The position numbers and the translations under genes are program-made. Positions 7,372 through 16,449 of a DNA stretch of 40,601 bases are shown here, piece by piece (position 1 is the stretch's first letter; every line of letters starts with the position of its first letter). The notes under the pieces were generated by a model, which worked only from the letters and a program-made list of their open reading frames with translations, was not told where the DNA came from and did not search any database. Origin of the DNA: SKPH01 sp051748565 (lineage in GTDB: Bacteria; Bacillota; Dethiobacteria; DTU022); the NCBI GenBank assembly GCA_051748565.1, contig JBNJHN010000012.1, forward strand, positions 1-40,601, read 5' to 3'.

Positions 7372-9154
7372 CTTCTTCTCCTCCTTCACCGGCCAGTGTG
7401 GATATCTGCTCTTTTATTTCGGTTTTGATTCCTTCAAGCTCTTTCAGCTCTTCTTCAGGAACGTACCTGGCCCTGGCAATTTTTTCACGAACCGGCAAGG
7501 CAAACATTTTCTCCAGGTCCAGGTCAATTTCACCTTTTTCGATGACAGCAGTTGCTTCATGGTGGAATAACAAGATCATTTCAAGCATACTGAACTGTTT
7601 CTGGAGAGAACTGTATGTATCAACTTCGTGCATCGCATTTTGATGCAGAAAATCTTCACGTAATGATTTGGCGGTTTCCAAAATTAATCGTTCCCGTGCA
7701 GAGAGGGCATCAACCCCGACCAGGCGAACGATTTCTTCCAATTCAGATTCTTCCTGCAGCAATCGCATAGCTTCACGGCGCATATCATTCCACTCTTCTC
7801 CGATCGTGTCACGAAAATAAGCGGCAACATTATCGAGATATAATGAATAACTCAAAAGCCAGTTAATTGCCGGGAAGTGACGCTTGTAAGCAAGGGAAGC
7901 ATCCAGGCCCCAGAAAACTTTTACGATCCGCAAAGTTGCCTGCGATACCGGCTCTGAAAGGTCGCCGCCGGGAGGTGAAACTGCCCCAACCACTGTAAGG
8001 GCGCCTTCCCGTTCTTCGCTGCCAAGACAGACCGTCCGACCGGAGCGCTCATAAAAATCGGCCAGACGGGAACCAAGGTATGCGGGGTAGCCTTCTTCGC
8101 CGGGCATCTCTTCAAGGCGGCCTGACATTTCACGCAGTGCTTCAGCCCAACGGGAAGTTGAATCGGCCATCAGGGCTACACTGTAACCCATATCCCGGAA
8201 GTATTCAGCTATCGTAATACCGGTATAAATTGAAGCTTCGCGGGCCGCTACCGGCATATTTGATGTGTTGGCAATGAGAACCGTCCGTTTCATTAACGGC
8301 TCTCCAGACTTGGGATCTTTAAGCTCCGGGAATTCCAACAACACATCTGTCATTTCGTTTCCACGTTCGCCACAACCGATATAAACCACTATTTCTGCAT
8401 CAGCCCACTTGGCAAGCTGGTGCTGGGTCACAGTTTTTCCGCTGCCGAAGGGGCCCGGGATACATGCAGTTCCTCCCTTGGCTACCGGGAAGAATGTGTC
8501 AATAATTCTCTGCCCGGTGATCATGGGAAGATGCGGGCCCATTTTTTCTTTGTAAGGCCGACCTTTCCGAATCGGCCAACGCTGCATCATTTTTATATCG
8601 ACCAGGCTTTCATCTGTTTCTATACGAGCGACAATATCTTCTACAGTTGCCTGACCGCTTTTAATTTCTTTAACTATACCTGCGGCACAATTCAAGGGAA
8701 CCATTATCCTGTGCTCAACAAGGGTAGTTTCCTGTACTGTACCGATAATATCGCCGGATTGAACCCTGTCCCCCTCTTTCACTTTTGGCACAAAATCCCA
8801 TTTATGTTCGCGGTTAAGCGGTGCAACTTCAACACCGCGGGTGATATAATCACCAACCTTTTCTCTAATCGTATCCAACGGCCGCTGGACACCGTCGAAA
8901 ATCGCTTCAATTAGACCGGGCCCAAGCTCCACGCTCAGGGGATCGCCGGTTGAATAGACCGGCTCGCCGGGTCCGAGTCCGCCTGTTTCCTCATAGACCT
9001 GTATGGAAGCCCGATTGCCATGCAGTTCAATAATTTCACCCATGAGCCGGGCATCGCTCACCCTGACCATATCATACATCCGGGCATCACCCATATTGTC
9101 CGCTACGACCAGGGGACCGGAAACTTTTATAATCCTGCCAACGCTTTCTTCCAA
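7364..9154 (-). CDS. ntpA: V-type ATPase subunit A (catalytic)
   Basis: The 596-residue catalytic subunit hydrolyses or makes ATP. The Walker A loop GPFGSGKT is at residues 234-241 and the catalytic Glu263 is in GCGERGNE, almost exactly the Enterococcus hirae NtpA positions. The non-homologous insert typical of A subunits (about residues 100-185) is present. An ATG at 9208 is open, but it would overlap the F gene by 50 bases. The TTG at 9152-9154, four bases after the F stop with a GAAGG site, gives the usual N terminus (VGRIIKVSGPLVVA) and normal length. It lies in the ATPase operon between F and B. Confidence 0.96.
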   Translation of the reverse strand: MEESVGRIIKVSGPLVVADNMGDARMYDMVRVSDARLMGEIIELHGNRASIQVYEETGGLGPGEPVYSTGDPLSVELGPGLIEAIFDGVQRPLDTIREKVGDYITRGVEVAPLNREHKWDFVPKVKEGDRVQSGDIIGTVQETTLVEHRIMVPLNCAAGIVKEIKSGQATVEDIVARIETDESLVDIKMMQRWPIRKGRPYKEKMGPHLPMITGQRIIDTFFPVAKGGTACIPGPFGSGKTVTQHQLAKWADAEIVVYIGCGERGNEMTDVLLEFPELKDPKSGEPLMKRTVLIANTSNMPVAAREASIYTGITIAEYFRDMGYSVALMADSTSRWAEALREMSGRLEEMPGEEGYPAYLGSRLADFYERSGRTVCLGSEEREGALTVVGAVSPPGGDLSEPVSQATLRIVKVFWGLDASLAYKRHFPAINWLLSYSLYLDNVAAYFRDTIGEEWNDMRREAMRLLQEESELEEIVRLVGVDALSARERLILETAKSLREDFLHQNAMHEVDTYSSLQKQFSMLEMILLFHHEATAVIEKGEIDLDLEKMFALPVREKIARARYVPEEELKELEGIKTEIKEQISTLAGEGGEEDA

Positions 9155-9158
9155 GTTA

Positions 9159-9488
9159 TCAACCTTCTTTCCTGAAAAGAATATCTGCGCCGATCGCTTT
9201 TTCAACATTCTTTTTAATTTGTTGAATACCTATTCCCAGGGTACCTTTACTGTTCGGGATTAGCACAACTGCCGGAAGGTACCGCTTGTTCAATTCAGCA
9301 ACAATATCTGCCAACTCCCGGGCCAGCTCTTCAGTTATAAAAATCACTCCGTAATTTTCAGAGACCAGCTGCTTTAAAACATTTAAAGCTGCTTCACTGC
9401 TGGTTACGGAAAAAGTATCCACACCAATGGTTTTAAAACCGAGAATAGAGTCTTTGTCCCCAATTACTGCAATCTTATATGTAGACAT
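9159..9488 (-). CDS. ntpF: V-type ATPase subunit F (central stalk)
   Basis: The 109-residue protein matches subunit F, a small Rossmann-like protein that binds subunit D in the rotor. It begins with the typical KIAVIGDKDSILGFKTIGVD and has a conserved GVIFITEELA strand-helix. The start is ATG 9486-9488 with a GGGAGAG site; it overlaps the end of the C gene by 14 bases. A longer open frame to 9542 lies inside the C gene and lacks family similarity. Confidence 0.93.
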   Translation of the reverse strand: MSTYKIAVIGDKDSILGFKTIGVDTFSVTSSEAALNVLKQLVSENYGVIFITEELARELADIVAELNKRYLPAVVLIPNSKGTLGIGIQQIKKNVEKAIGADILFRKEG

Positions 9489-10479
9489 CACGAATTCTCT
9501 CCCTGATCGCTTCAGCAGGCAACTTGTTAATTTTACCAACAAGGATTAAGCGAATATTTTTAATCTCGATTTCCTTTGCCCATAAATAACCAACCAGCGG
9601 CTCCAGGCCAAAAGGTGTCCATTTGCCCTTTTTCAGATAGGCTGTGATGTAATCGTCAGAAAGCTTCTCCAGGCTGGAAATGGTTCCTTTATCCAACCAA
9701 TTGCGTACTCCTTCACTGACCAGATCAGCGTAATCAGTCATTGAGAGCGCTGTAATCAAGGATTCCAGAGGTTCGTCAAGCATTGCGGCTAAAAGGTCGT
9801 TGGAAATCGAGCCGTGCGGTAAAAGAATGTTTTTCAAAAGCTCACGGTTAAGGCCCATTCGCTTAACCCGAATTAGTGATTTTAGGTTGGTTAAATCAAT
9901 CTGCCTGGTAAACATGCCTTCAAGAAAATTGATTCCATTTGCCCTCGCTGAAGAAACAAGTTGATCATAAAGAACCTGATCCAGCAGTAAATCGATCACC
10001 TGGGGATCGCGGTTAATCAAAAAATCCTCACTGATTTTTTCTGCTGCACGACGCAGCTTTTCCGGAAAATCGCGGAAGTCCTCTTCTGCAATCGCATATT
10101 CCATTCTGTCGAGTGCTAATGAACCGACCGGTATGAGCAGATCGCTTTTAATCCCCAGATACTTTGCTTTAAAAAATACTTTCAGGTTATGCACATCATA
10201 ACGTAAAGCCATAATCGAAATAAACTCGGGCTTTGGACTGATTTTAAGAATAAGATCGAAAGTCTCTTTAAGCTCTGCTGAAAGCATTGATTCAAAATCA
10301 TGAATATCGGCCAGTTCTGCTACTGCATTTGCATAATCTGATTCGGCAAGTATTTTGAGGGCCTCCTCAGCCGATACGGCTTCGATCATGCGGTCGAAAC
10401 GTGCCCGATCAAGCAGTCGCGTTTCCAGCGCACGAGTACGCCCAACTGCATAAGCATAAATTGTATCATCAATGGGCAT
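9475..10479 (-). CDS. ntpC: V-type ATPase subunit C (rotor socket, d-like)
   Basis: The 334-residue all-helical protein matches the bacterial/archaeal subunit C (equivalent to eukaryotic subunit d), which docks the D-F shaft on the K ring. Typical segments include YAYAVGRTRALETRLLD at the N terminus, RYDVHNLKVFFKAKYLG in the middle, and EPLVGYLWAKEIEIKNIRLI near the C terminus. The ATG has AAAGGAG a rather long 12 bases upstream. It lies between the E and F genes. Confidence 0.94.
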   Translation of the reverse strand: MPIDDTIYAYAVGRTRALETRLLDRARFDRMIEAVSAEEALKILAESDYANAVAELADIHDFESMLSAELKETFDLILKISPKPEFISIMALRYDVHNLKVFFKAKYLGIKSDLLIPVGSLALDRMEYAIAEEDFRDFPEKLRRAAEKISEDFLINRDPQVIDLLLDQVLYDQLVSSARANGINFLEGMFTRQIDLTNLKSLIRVKRMGLNRELLKNILLPHGSISNDLLAAMLDEPLESLITALSMTDYADLVSEGVRNWLDKGTISSLEKLSDDYITAYLKKGKWTPFGLEPLVGYLWAKEIEIKNIRLILVGKINKLPAEAIRERIRDVYI

Positions 10480-10518
10480 CCAGTTTATGCTCTCCTTTCC
10501 CGGAGGAAAGTTATCCGT

Positions 10519-11121
10519 TTATTTGAAGAGTATTGATGCTATTTCAGGCTCCAGTTCGTCTCTTTTCATGGCCAGCAGAGATTCAAAAGAACAATTAAGC
10601 TCAACGCCTTCAGCCTGAAGGATAAAACCACCCCGTATATCCCTGGGTTCCTTCGAGAGAGAAAGTTCTCCTTTTTTCCCCTGACCGGCAAGCTCCTGAT
10701 TAATGTCTTTCCAGAAACTATCAGGGATTCTTTCTAAATCAGCCGCAGAACAGAACACGGTTTCCGTTCCTGTTTCGACCAGGTTGAGCAGCATATTACG
10801 GATGATTGAAATATAAGCGTTATTATCCAAATCAATTAGTTGATCCAATGATTCCCGAAAAGCTTCGCTGATCAGTTCCTGCTTGGCCGTCAGAAGCTCT
10901 TTGCGTGCCTCAAGCTGGGCAACACCGATAATCCGTCTCTTTTGCTCTTCCGCTTCTTTGCGAGCCTGCTCAAGAAGATACTCCTGCCTGCGGGCTGCTT
11001 TCTGTTTAGCTTCAGCCTCAACAGCTTCAGCTTTTTCGACGGCTTCTGTTTTAATGGTTTCGGCTTTTGCGCCGGCATCATCCAGGATACGCCGGATAAT
11101 CCGATCCGCTCCTTCTTTCAT
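10519..11121 (-). CDS. ntpE: V-type ATPase subunit E (peripheral stalk)
   Basis: The 200-residue subunit E has a long N-terminal alpha-helical coiled coil (about residues 5-90, rich in Ala, Glu and Lys) and a globular C-terminal domain that caps the head. With subunit H it forms the peripheral stalks that hold the stator. I chose ATG 11119-11121, 8 bases from an AAGGAG site; the GTG nine bases further upstream lies inside that site. Confidence 0.93.
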   Translation of the reverse strand: MKEGADRIIRRILDDAGAKAETIKTEAVEKAEAVEAEAKQKAARRQEYLLEQARKEAEEQKRRIIGVAQLEARKELLTAKQELISEAFRESLDQLIDLDNNAYISIIRNMLLNLVETGTETVFCSAADLERIPDSFWKDINQELAGQGKKGELSLSKEPRDIRGGFILQAEGVELNCSFESLLAMKRDELEPEIASILFK

Positions 11122-11135
11122 ACTACTCACTCCTT

Positions 11136-11606
11136 TTATACCGGTATACCAAAGAGCAGCATGATTGTGGCCAACAGGGCCAGCACCGCATACGTTTCAA
11201 CCATAACCGCGTAAACAATTCCTTTTCCCAGCTCTTCAGGCCGCTTGGCAACCAGGCCTACTGCAGCAGCGGATACTCTGCCCTGGTAAATGCCGGAAAC
11301 CAATCCGACGATGGCTATCGGCAGAGACGCCATTAAAAAAGCATAACCCTGGGGAACCGTCAACACCAAAAGTTCATCCCCGATTATCCCAACAGTCTGC
11401 ATGATAATAAAACCGGCCAGCAACCCATAAATGCCCTGGGTGCCCGGTAAGGCCTGCAGGAGTAGGGTTTGTCCAAATTTATCGGGATCCTCGGTTACAA
11501 GCCCGGCTGCGCTTTGACCGACAATACCTACTCCGATCGCCGATCCGATACCGGCAAGACCAACTGCCAGAGCAGCCCCGATTAGCGCTATTTCAGTTCC
11601 TGTCAT
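11136..11606 (-). CDS. ntpK: V-type ATPase subunit K (c-ring proteolipid, Na+ type)
   Basis: The 156-residue membrane protein has four transmembrane helices in two repeated hairpins. The ion carboxylate is Glu137 (VETYAV) in helix 4; the matching place in helix 2 has no carboxylate. All five Na+ ligands of the E. hirae NtpK ring have counterparts: L53, T56 and Q57 in LPGTQG, Q108 in GIYQGR, and E137 (E. hirae L61, T64, Q65, Q110, E139). This predicts a sodium-translocating ring. The ATG has a GGGAGG site. The 84 bases between this gene and ntpI hold no gene I can support. Confidence 0.96.
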   Translation of the reverse strand: MTGTEIALIGAALAVGLAGIGSAIGVGIVGQSAAGLVTEDPDKFGQTLLLQALPGTQGIYGLLAGFIIMQTVGIIGDELLVLTVPQGYAFLMASLPIAIVGLVSGIYQGRVSAAAVGLVAKRPEELGKGIVYAVMVETYAVLALLATIMLLFGIPV

Positions 11607-11690
11607 CTTTATGAAGCCTCCCTTTTAGATAAGACAATGATTTATAAACCAAGGAGAAGTCTCTTTAACCTGTATTACCCTGTTATTATT

Positions 11691-13643
11691 TCATCCTTTC
11701 TCTGTTTCAGTTATATCTATATAATTGGTCTGCACTTTAAATGGTTGAAATGCTTTGCCTCCGCCCTCAAAAAACTTGCTGAAAAATTCAATGTACTGCA
11801 AACGGCTGGTATGAACATAAGAACTAAGTGTACTGATCACGATATTAAATAGATGCCCACCCAGCAGGACCAATACCATAATGACAACGCCAATAATACT
11901 GCCTGCGACCATTTCGCTCATTGCATTAATTGCAGTTGCAATAACAATGCTGGCCAACCCGAGGGCGAGCAGTCGGGAATAAGACAAGACATCACTTAAA
12001 TAACCGGTGATATTATAAAGGCTGAGTAATCCGCTCAGGAATTTCATGATAATGCCGGATTGATTGCGGCCCTGGGTCAAGACCAGTCCTGCTCCCCCAC
12101 CTATGGCCATCCAGCGGGCTATAGCACTATACTCAGGAAGTGCGAGCAGGATCAGACCGTTTAAGAAAATAAACCAGAAGCCCTGATCATAGAGCGCACT
12201 CAGGGATTGTCCGGCTTTAATATTACGGTAGGCCTGCACCCCCATGCCAAAATAGATATGAATTAGGCCGATTCCAAAACAGTAGAACAGCATTCGCATC
12301 GGATCATCAAGAGGATTGAACCAAAGCGGAGGTAATTTAATAAGATCGCCAAAATAGCCCCCAAAAAGGATTCCGAAGAACAGCGAGGATATGCCGCCTA
12401 AAAACAGAAGGTAAATTAGCTGCTTGCCCATACCCTCAAGTTTAAGTTTACGGGAAACGTAAAGGGCAAGCAGGGAAAGGATAATCCCGTAACCCGCATC
12501 AGAGAGACAGATCCCGAAAAAGACAAAGAAGAACGGAGCCATGAATGGCGTTGGATCGAGTTCGCTTCTCCTGGGAGTGCTATAAAGTTTGGTAACAACC
12601 TCGTAAGCACCAACCGGACCACTGTTGTGCAGCAAAACCGGCACATTTTCTCCCGGTTCCGGATCCCTTGCCGCCAGGACAGCAGTTTCGGTTTTTTCAT
12701 CAACCGACTGCTCAAGATCTTTCAAAACAGGAACAGGAATCCAACCTTCCAGTAGAAAACTATTTTCAGTCCGGGCCAAATTTGCAACAGCTTCATTTTT
12801 CTGAAGTTCATTGGCCATGTAATCATAACAGGCCATCAGCATCGGCCGATGTTCAAGAAGAGTCTCAACCTCATGTAAAACAGATTCCCGTTCTTCGCTG
12901 AGAGTTTCGATCTTATCTTGAAGCAGCTCTATATTTTGGGCTGCTGTTCCTTTTAGCCCGGGGAACATCACCGTTGCAACCGTATTATCCTTGAATATAT
13001 CACGGGTAACCTGCGCTTCTTCAGTTAAACCTGCATAAAAAAAATAAACTAATTCATTGTCAGAAAAAACTTTTTCAAAATAATGGGTGGGAACTTTTTC
13101 GGAGAGAGACTTCTGCAGGTCCAGGGCATTATCGGTAATAACTGTATAAAGTCCCATGGCTGCAAAACTGCCATCCGTTAACTGCTCAAGAGGCAAAGAA
13201 AACGACTCCCAGGGTTTAAGCTCTTCAATCAGGTTTTGGCTTTGCGTTTCCTCGTTACGAATAAGTGATGTTTTTTCTTCTGCTTTGTAGCAGGAATCAT
13301 AAACTTCTTTGATTTCGTCCAGGCGGCTGACAAACTTTCTGTAGTCCTGCTCGGTCAACTCCAGTTTTGCCCCTGTAAATTGTTGAACAAAATTTTTGCG
13401 AACCGGAAAATACCGCTGAAAAAAATCTAGGCAATAGCGGATATCACTCAATGAGGATTCTGCCTGAGAAACTGTTTCGCCGGCTTGCTCAGGCTCAACC
13501 AAAGCTTGAAATTCCTCCCATGCTTCACCGGATTTTATATCAAGCAGTTCTACACTGCCCAGTTCATGTAAAAGGCTAAAGATGTTTTCTCTTTCATCCA
13601 GATGCCCCAGAAGATATACTTTTTTCATCTCAATTATTGGCAT
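11691..13643 (-). CDS. ntpI: V-type ATPase subunit I (membrane stator, a-like)
   Basis: The 650-residue subunit I has a soluble N-terminal half with coiled coils (about residues 1-345) and a membrane half with about seven or eight helices (about 350-625). It forms the ion half-channels facing the K ring and anchors the peripheral stalks. Family segments include the N-terminal MKKVYLLGHLDERE, PTPFMAPFFFVFFGICLSDAGYG, and LSDVLSYSRLLALGLAS near the C terminus. The ATG at 13643 overlaps the H gene by 14 bases, which suggests translational coupling. Confidence 0.95.
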   Translation of the reverse strand: MPIIEMKKVYLLGHLDERENIFSLLHELGSVELLDIKSGEAWEEFQALVEPEQAGETVSQAESSLSDIRYCLDFFQRYFPVRKNFVQQFTGAKLELTEQDYRKFVSRLDEIKEVYDSCYKAEEKTSLIRNEETQSQNLIEELKPWESFSLPLEQLTDGSFAAMGLYTVITDNALDLQKSLSEKVPTHYFEKVFSDNELVYFFYAGLTEEAQVTRDIFKDNTVATVMFPGLKGTAAQNIELLQDKIETLSEERESVLHEVETLLEHRPMLMACYDYMANELQKNEAVANLARTENSFLLEGWIPVPVLKDLEQSVDEKTETAVLAARDPEPGENVPVLLHNSGPVGAYEVVTKLYSTPRRSELDPTPFMAPFFFVFFGICLSDAGYGIILSLLALYVSRKLKLEGMGKQLIYLLFLGGISSLFFGILFGGYFGDLIKLPPLWFNPLDDPMRMLFYCFGIGLIHIYFGMGVQAYRNIKAGQSLSALYDQGFWFIFLNGLILLALPEYSAIARWMAIGGGAGLVLTQGRNQSGIIMKFLSGLLSLYNITGYLSDVLSYSRLLALGLASIVIATAINAMSEMVAGSIIGVVIMVLVLLGGHLFNIVISTLSSYVHTSRLQYIEFFSKFFEGGGKAFQPFKVQTNYIDITETEKG

Positions 13644-13956
13644 CAGTTTTCACAACCTCATCCTTGAGCATAGACACTGCATCCTGTATGCGTCCTGAAG
13701 CTTCTTCTTTTAACCGCGATATTTCTTCCCGCCTTTTTTCCATAAGCGGTTCGGCTTCGGCTCTGGCCTCTTGTTCCGCTTTTTTAATCAACTCTTTCGC
13801 CTCTTGCTCAGCTTCGGATATTGTCTCCCTGATAATAACTTCGGCCCTGGCCTCGGCATTTTTTACTGCCTGGCGTGCTTCCTGCTGTGCTTTTCGGATA
13901 ATCGATTCAGCCTCGTTTTCAGCTTCTTTAATCGCTTTGACCAGCTCAACAGTCAA
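13630..13956 (-). CDS. ntpH: V-type ATPase subunit H/G (peripheral stalk)
   Basis: The 108-residue protein is almost one continuous charged helix rich in Glu, Ala, Lys and Arg, with an 11-residue-like periodicity. This is typical of the small peripheral stalk subunit that pairs with E (called H, G or AhaH). It is the first gene of the ATPase operon. The start is TTG 13954-13956 behind an AGGTGGTGA site. Low-complexity composition makes the family call depend partly on the operon position. Confidence 0.88.
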   Translation of the reverse strand: MTVELVKAIKEAENEAESIIRKAQQEARQAVKNAEARAEVIIRETISEAEQEAKELIKKAEQEARAEAEPLMEKRREEISRLKEEASGRIQDAVSMLKDEVVKTDANN

Positions 13957-14061
13957 TAAATTTCACCACCTGTACCTTTTCACAGTTATCTAGCGGGGAA
14001 TATACTTCTACGCATTAAGATGATAATTAACGCCTCAGCAAAACTTAAACAACCAGCAAAC

Positions 14062-14090
14062 ATTATACTATAAAAGCCACATTGATTCCA
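14062..14090 (-). promoter_or_regulatory. Possible promoter of the V-ATPase operon
   Basis: A perfect TATAAT (14062-14067) overlaps the end of the dCMP deaminase gene, with a poor -35 (TGGAAT, 14085-14090) at 17 bases. It would give a leader of about 100 bases before ntpH. The 106-base gap is the only substantial one between the upp-side genes and the ATPase genes, so a separate promoter here is reasonable. Confidence 0.35.
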
Positions 14091-14509
14091 GCTTCAGTAA
14101 AAAGTTCTTTTGCCAGAGCATCTGGATAGTTTTCGGCCAGTATCAGAGATCTTACTCCTGCATTTACCAGCATCTTTGCACAGACAGCACAGGGGTAATG
14201 TGTGCAGTATAATACGGAATCTTTTATTGCCACACCATGTATCGCTGCCTGGATAATAGCATTCTGCTCTGCATGAAGGCCGCGGCATAATTCATGCCGT
14301 TCCCCCGAGGGCACTTTCATTTGCTCCCTGACACAACCAACTTCCCGGCAGTGGCGCAATCCGCTTGGGGTGCCGTTATAGCCGGTAGTCAGAATTCTTT
14401 TATTTAAAACAAGGAGCGCCCCTACATCACGGCGCAGGCAGGTTGAACGGGTTGCAACCACGGAAGCTATTTGCATGAAATAACGATCCCAATCCGGACG
14501 GTCAATCAA
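14063..14509 (-). CDS. comEB: dCMP deaminase (ComEB-like)
   Basis: The 148-residue zinc enzyme deaminates dCMP to dUMP, feeding dTMP synthesis. The cytidine-deaminase-fold zinc site is visible: H79-A-E81 with Glu81 as proton shuttle, and C107/C110 in PCAVC. Additional cysteines (C24, C54, C59, C75) fit the second zinc site or conserved cysteines of this subfamily. The start is TTG 14507-14509 with a GAGGTG site. It lies 18 bases after upp, in a conserved Firmicute neighbourhood of nucleotide salvage genes near the ATPase operon. Confidence 0.94.
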   Translation of the reverse strand: MIDRPDWDRYFMQIASVVATRSTCLRRDVGALLVLNKRILTTGYNGTPSGLRHCREVGCVREQMKVPSGERHELCRGLHAEQNAIIQAAIHGVAIKDSVLYCTHYPCAVCAKMLVNAGVRSLILAENYPDALAKELFTEAGINVAFIV

Positions 14510-14527
14510 TTATACACCTCTTTCTGT

Positions 14528-15157
14528 TCACGCAGTTCCGAAAAGACGGTCGCCGGCGTCGCCAAGACCCGGCACTATATATGCATTTTCGTTCAGTTTT
14601 TCATCAATTGATGCCAGGTAGATCTTAACATCAGGGTGATGTTCCGTAATGGCTTTGATACCCTCAGGCGCCGCTATCAGGCTGAGCAGGCGGATATTTT
14701 GCACTCCTGCTTCTTTTAAAAGTGTAATCGCATGCACAGCAGAGCCACCGGTAGCGAGCATCGGTTCAAGTAAAAAGCAGTCTGCATGATTTATATCAGG
14801 TGGAAGATTGTTATAATATTGAACCGGAATATGGGTATCATGGTCACGATATAAACCAATATGTCCGGCACGTGCATAGGGGAAAAGGCGTAGAGCGCCT
14901 GGAACCATTCCCAGGCCGGCCCGGAGAACAGCAACAAATACCGGTTCTGCTTTGCTGATTATTGCCCCCTTGCCGGGGCCAACGGGTGTAACCAGGTCAA
15001 TTTCGGTCGTTTCGAAATCCCGAACTGCTTCATATAAGAGTTGGGCTGTTATTTCCTCAACAAGTCCCCGAAATTGCCAGGTTTCAGTTTCAACTCGACG
15101 ACACTGGGCCAGCTTGTGCTGGACCAGCGGATGATCAACAACAACTACCTGTTCCAT
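14528..15157 (-). CDS. upp: Uracil phosphoribosyltransferase
   Basis: The 209-residue enzyme makes UMP from uracil and PRPP. The PRPP loop LEPMLATGGSA (usually DPMLATGGSA, so Glu replaces the first Asp) and the C-terminal uracil-binding GLGDAGDRLFGT are present, as is LRAGLGM. I chose ATG 15155-15157 with an AGGAGCT site, giving the standard N terminus VVVVDHPLVQHKL and normal length; a longer open frame to 15205 would overlap glyA. Confidence 0.96.
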   Translation of the reverse strand: MEQVVVVDHPLVQHKLAQCRRVETETWQFRGLVEEITAQLLYEAVRDFETTEIDLVTPVGPGKGAIISKAEPVFVAVLRAGLGMVPGALRLFPYARAGHIGLYRDHDTHIPVQYYNNLPPDINHADCFLLEPMLATGGSAVHAITLLKEAGVQNIRLLSLIAAPEGIKAITEHHPDVKIYLASIDEKLNENAYIVPGLGDAGDRLFGTA

Positions 15158-15180
15158 TGTTTCAGCTCCTGTCTTTGGTT

Positions 15181-16440
15181 TTAATATGCAGGATATTCCA
15201 GGCACAATTTTCTGACCCGGTTTTTAATCTTGGACAAACTATTGCTGTCATGGCGGCTTTTTAAAGTTTCTTCAATCAGGGTGGCAATTTCGCGCATCTG
15301 TCCCTGTTTCATGCCGCGTGAAGTTAGTGTGGGGGAACCCAGCCTGATACCACTGGGATTATTTGCGCCCCTGGGATCGTAAGGGATCACGTTTTTATTA
15401 ACTGTAATATTAACCTTTTCCAGGAGCTCTTCAGCTTCCACTCCGGTAATATTTTTGCTGCGCAAATCAACCAGGACCAGGTGAGTATCAGTCCCTCCGG
15501 TAACAAGTTTAAAATCAAGTCCAATCAAAGCTTCGGCAAGCGCAGAGGCATTAGCCAGTACAGTATTCTGGTAATCAACAAAACCAGGTAGCTGTGCTTC
15601 TTTAAAAGCAACGGCCTTGGCTGCTATGATATGCATTAAAGGGCCTCCCTGTAAACCTGGAAAAACAGCTTTGTCAATTACTGACGCATACTTCCGGCGG
15701 CACAAGATCATACCACCGCGCGGGCCGCGAAAAGTTTTATGAGTGGTGGCGGTAACAATATCCGCATGTAATACAGGATTGGGGTGAACCCCTGCAGCAA
15801 TCAGCCCTGCTGTATGAGCAATGTCGACCATCAAAACAGCCTTTATTTCCCGGGAAATATCGGCAAATCCTGCGAAATCAATAAGGCGGGGATAAGAACT
15901 GGCCCCGGCTATGATCAATTTCGGTTTTATTTCTTGAGCTGTTTTTCTTACCTGATCCAGATCTAGCATGCAGGAATCGGGATCAACCTTATAGCTATAA
16001 GAATCGTAGTAGCGCCCGGAAATATTCACTTTGCTGCCATGAGTCAGGTGTCCACCATGACTGAGGTCCATACCTAAAATTCGATCTCCCGGCTTAAGCA
16101 GGGCCAGAAAAACAGCCATATTAGCCGAAGTTCCGGAATGGGGCTGAACGTTTGCATGCTCTGCTTCAAAAATTTCTCTAGCTCTGGAACAGGCCAGCCT
16201 TTCGGCCTGATCTACACAAAAGCAGCCGCCGTAATAACGGGCGCCTGCATAACCTTCTGCGTATTTATTGGTTAAAACCGAACCCTGGGCTTCAAGAACA
16301 GCCCTGCTGACCAGATTTTCTGAAGCAATCATAATCAAGTTTTCCTGTTGTCTCTTCTTTTCGGCTTCTATCGTTGAATATAGCTCGGGATCCACCGCAT
16401 CAAGCGGTGTAAGATTTGCGCTGCCGCCGAGTTTGCTCAT
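15181..16440 (-). CDS. glyA: Serine hydroxymethyltransferase
   Basis: The 419-residue PLP enzyme interconverts serine and glycine with tetrahydrofolate, supplying one-carbon units. The PLP lysine K235 is in TATTHKTFRGPRGG. IASENLVS, YAEGYAGARYYGG and VQPHSGTSAN are present, and D206 and H209 (VDIAHTAGLI) are the usual cofactor contacts. It follows rpiB by 9 bases and precedes upp, as in Bacillus and many Clostridia. Confidence 0.97.
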   Translation of the reverse strand: MSKLGGSANLTPLDAVDPELYSTIEAEKKRQQENLIMIASENLVSRAVLEAQGSVLTNKYAEGYAGARYYGGCFCVDQAERLACSRAREIFEAEHANVQPHSGTSANMAVFLALLKPGDRILGMDLSHGGHLTHGSKVNISGRYYDSYSYKVDPDSCMLDLDQVRKTAQEIKPKLIIAGASSYPRLIDFAGFADISREIKAVLMVDIAHTAGLIAAGVHPNPVLHADIVTATTHKTFRGPRGGMILCRRKYASVIDKAVFPGLQGGPLMHIIAAKAVAFKEAQLPGFVDYQNTVLANASALAEALIGLDFKLVTGGTDTHLVLVDLRSKNITGVEAEELLEKVNITVNKNVIPYDPRGANNPSGIRLGSPTLTSRGMKQGQMREIATLIEETLKSRHDSNSLSKIKNRVRKLCLEYPAY

Positions 16441-16449
16441 AGCTTCGTT

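Noticed and set aside
8420..8914. 164-codon plus-strand open frame
   Set aside because: Antisense to the ntpA catalytic subunit gene; composition and motifs are those of a shadow.
9155..9208. ATG at 9208 as the start of ntpA
   Set aside because: It would overlap ntpF by 50 bases and add 18 residues foreign to the family; the TTG at 9154 has a ribosome site and gives the standard N terminus.
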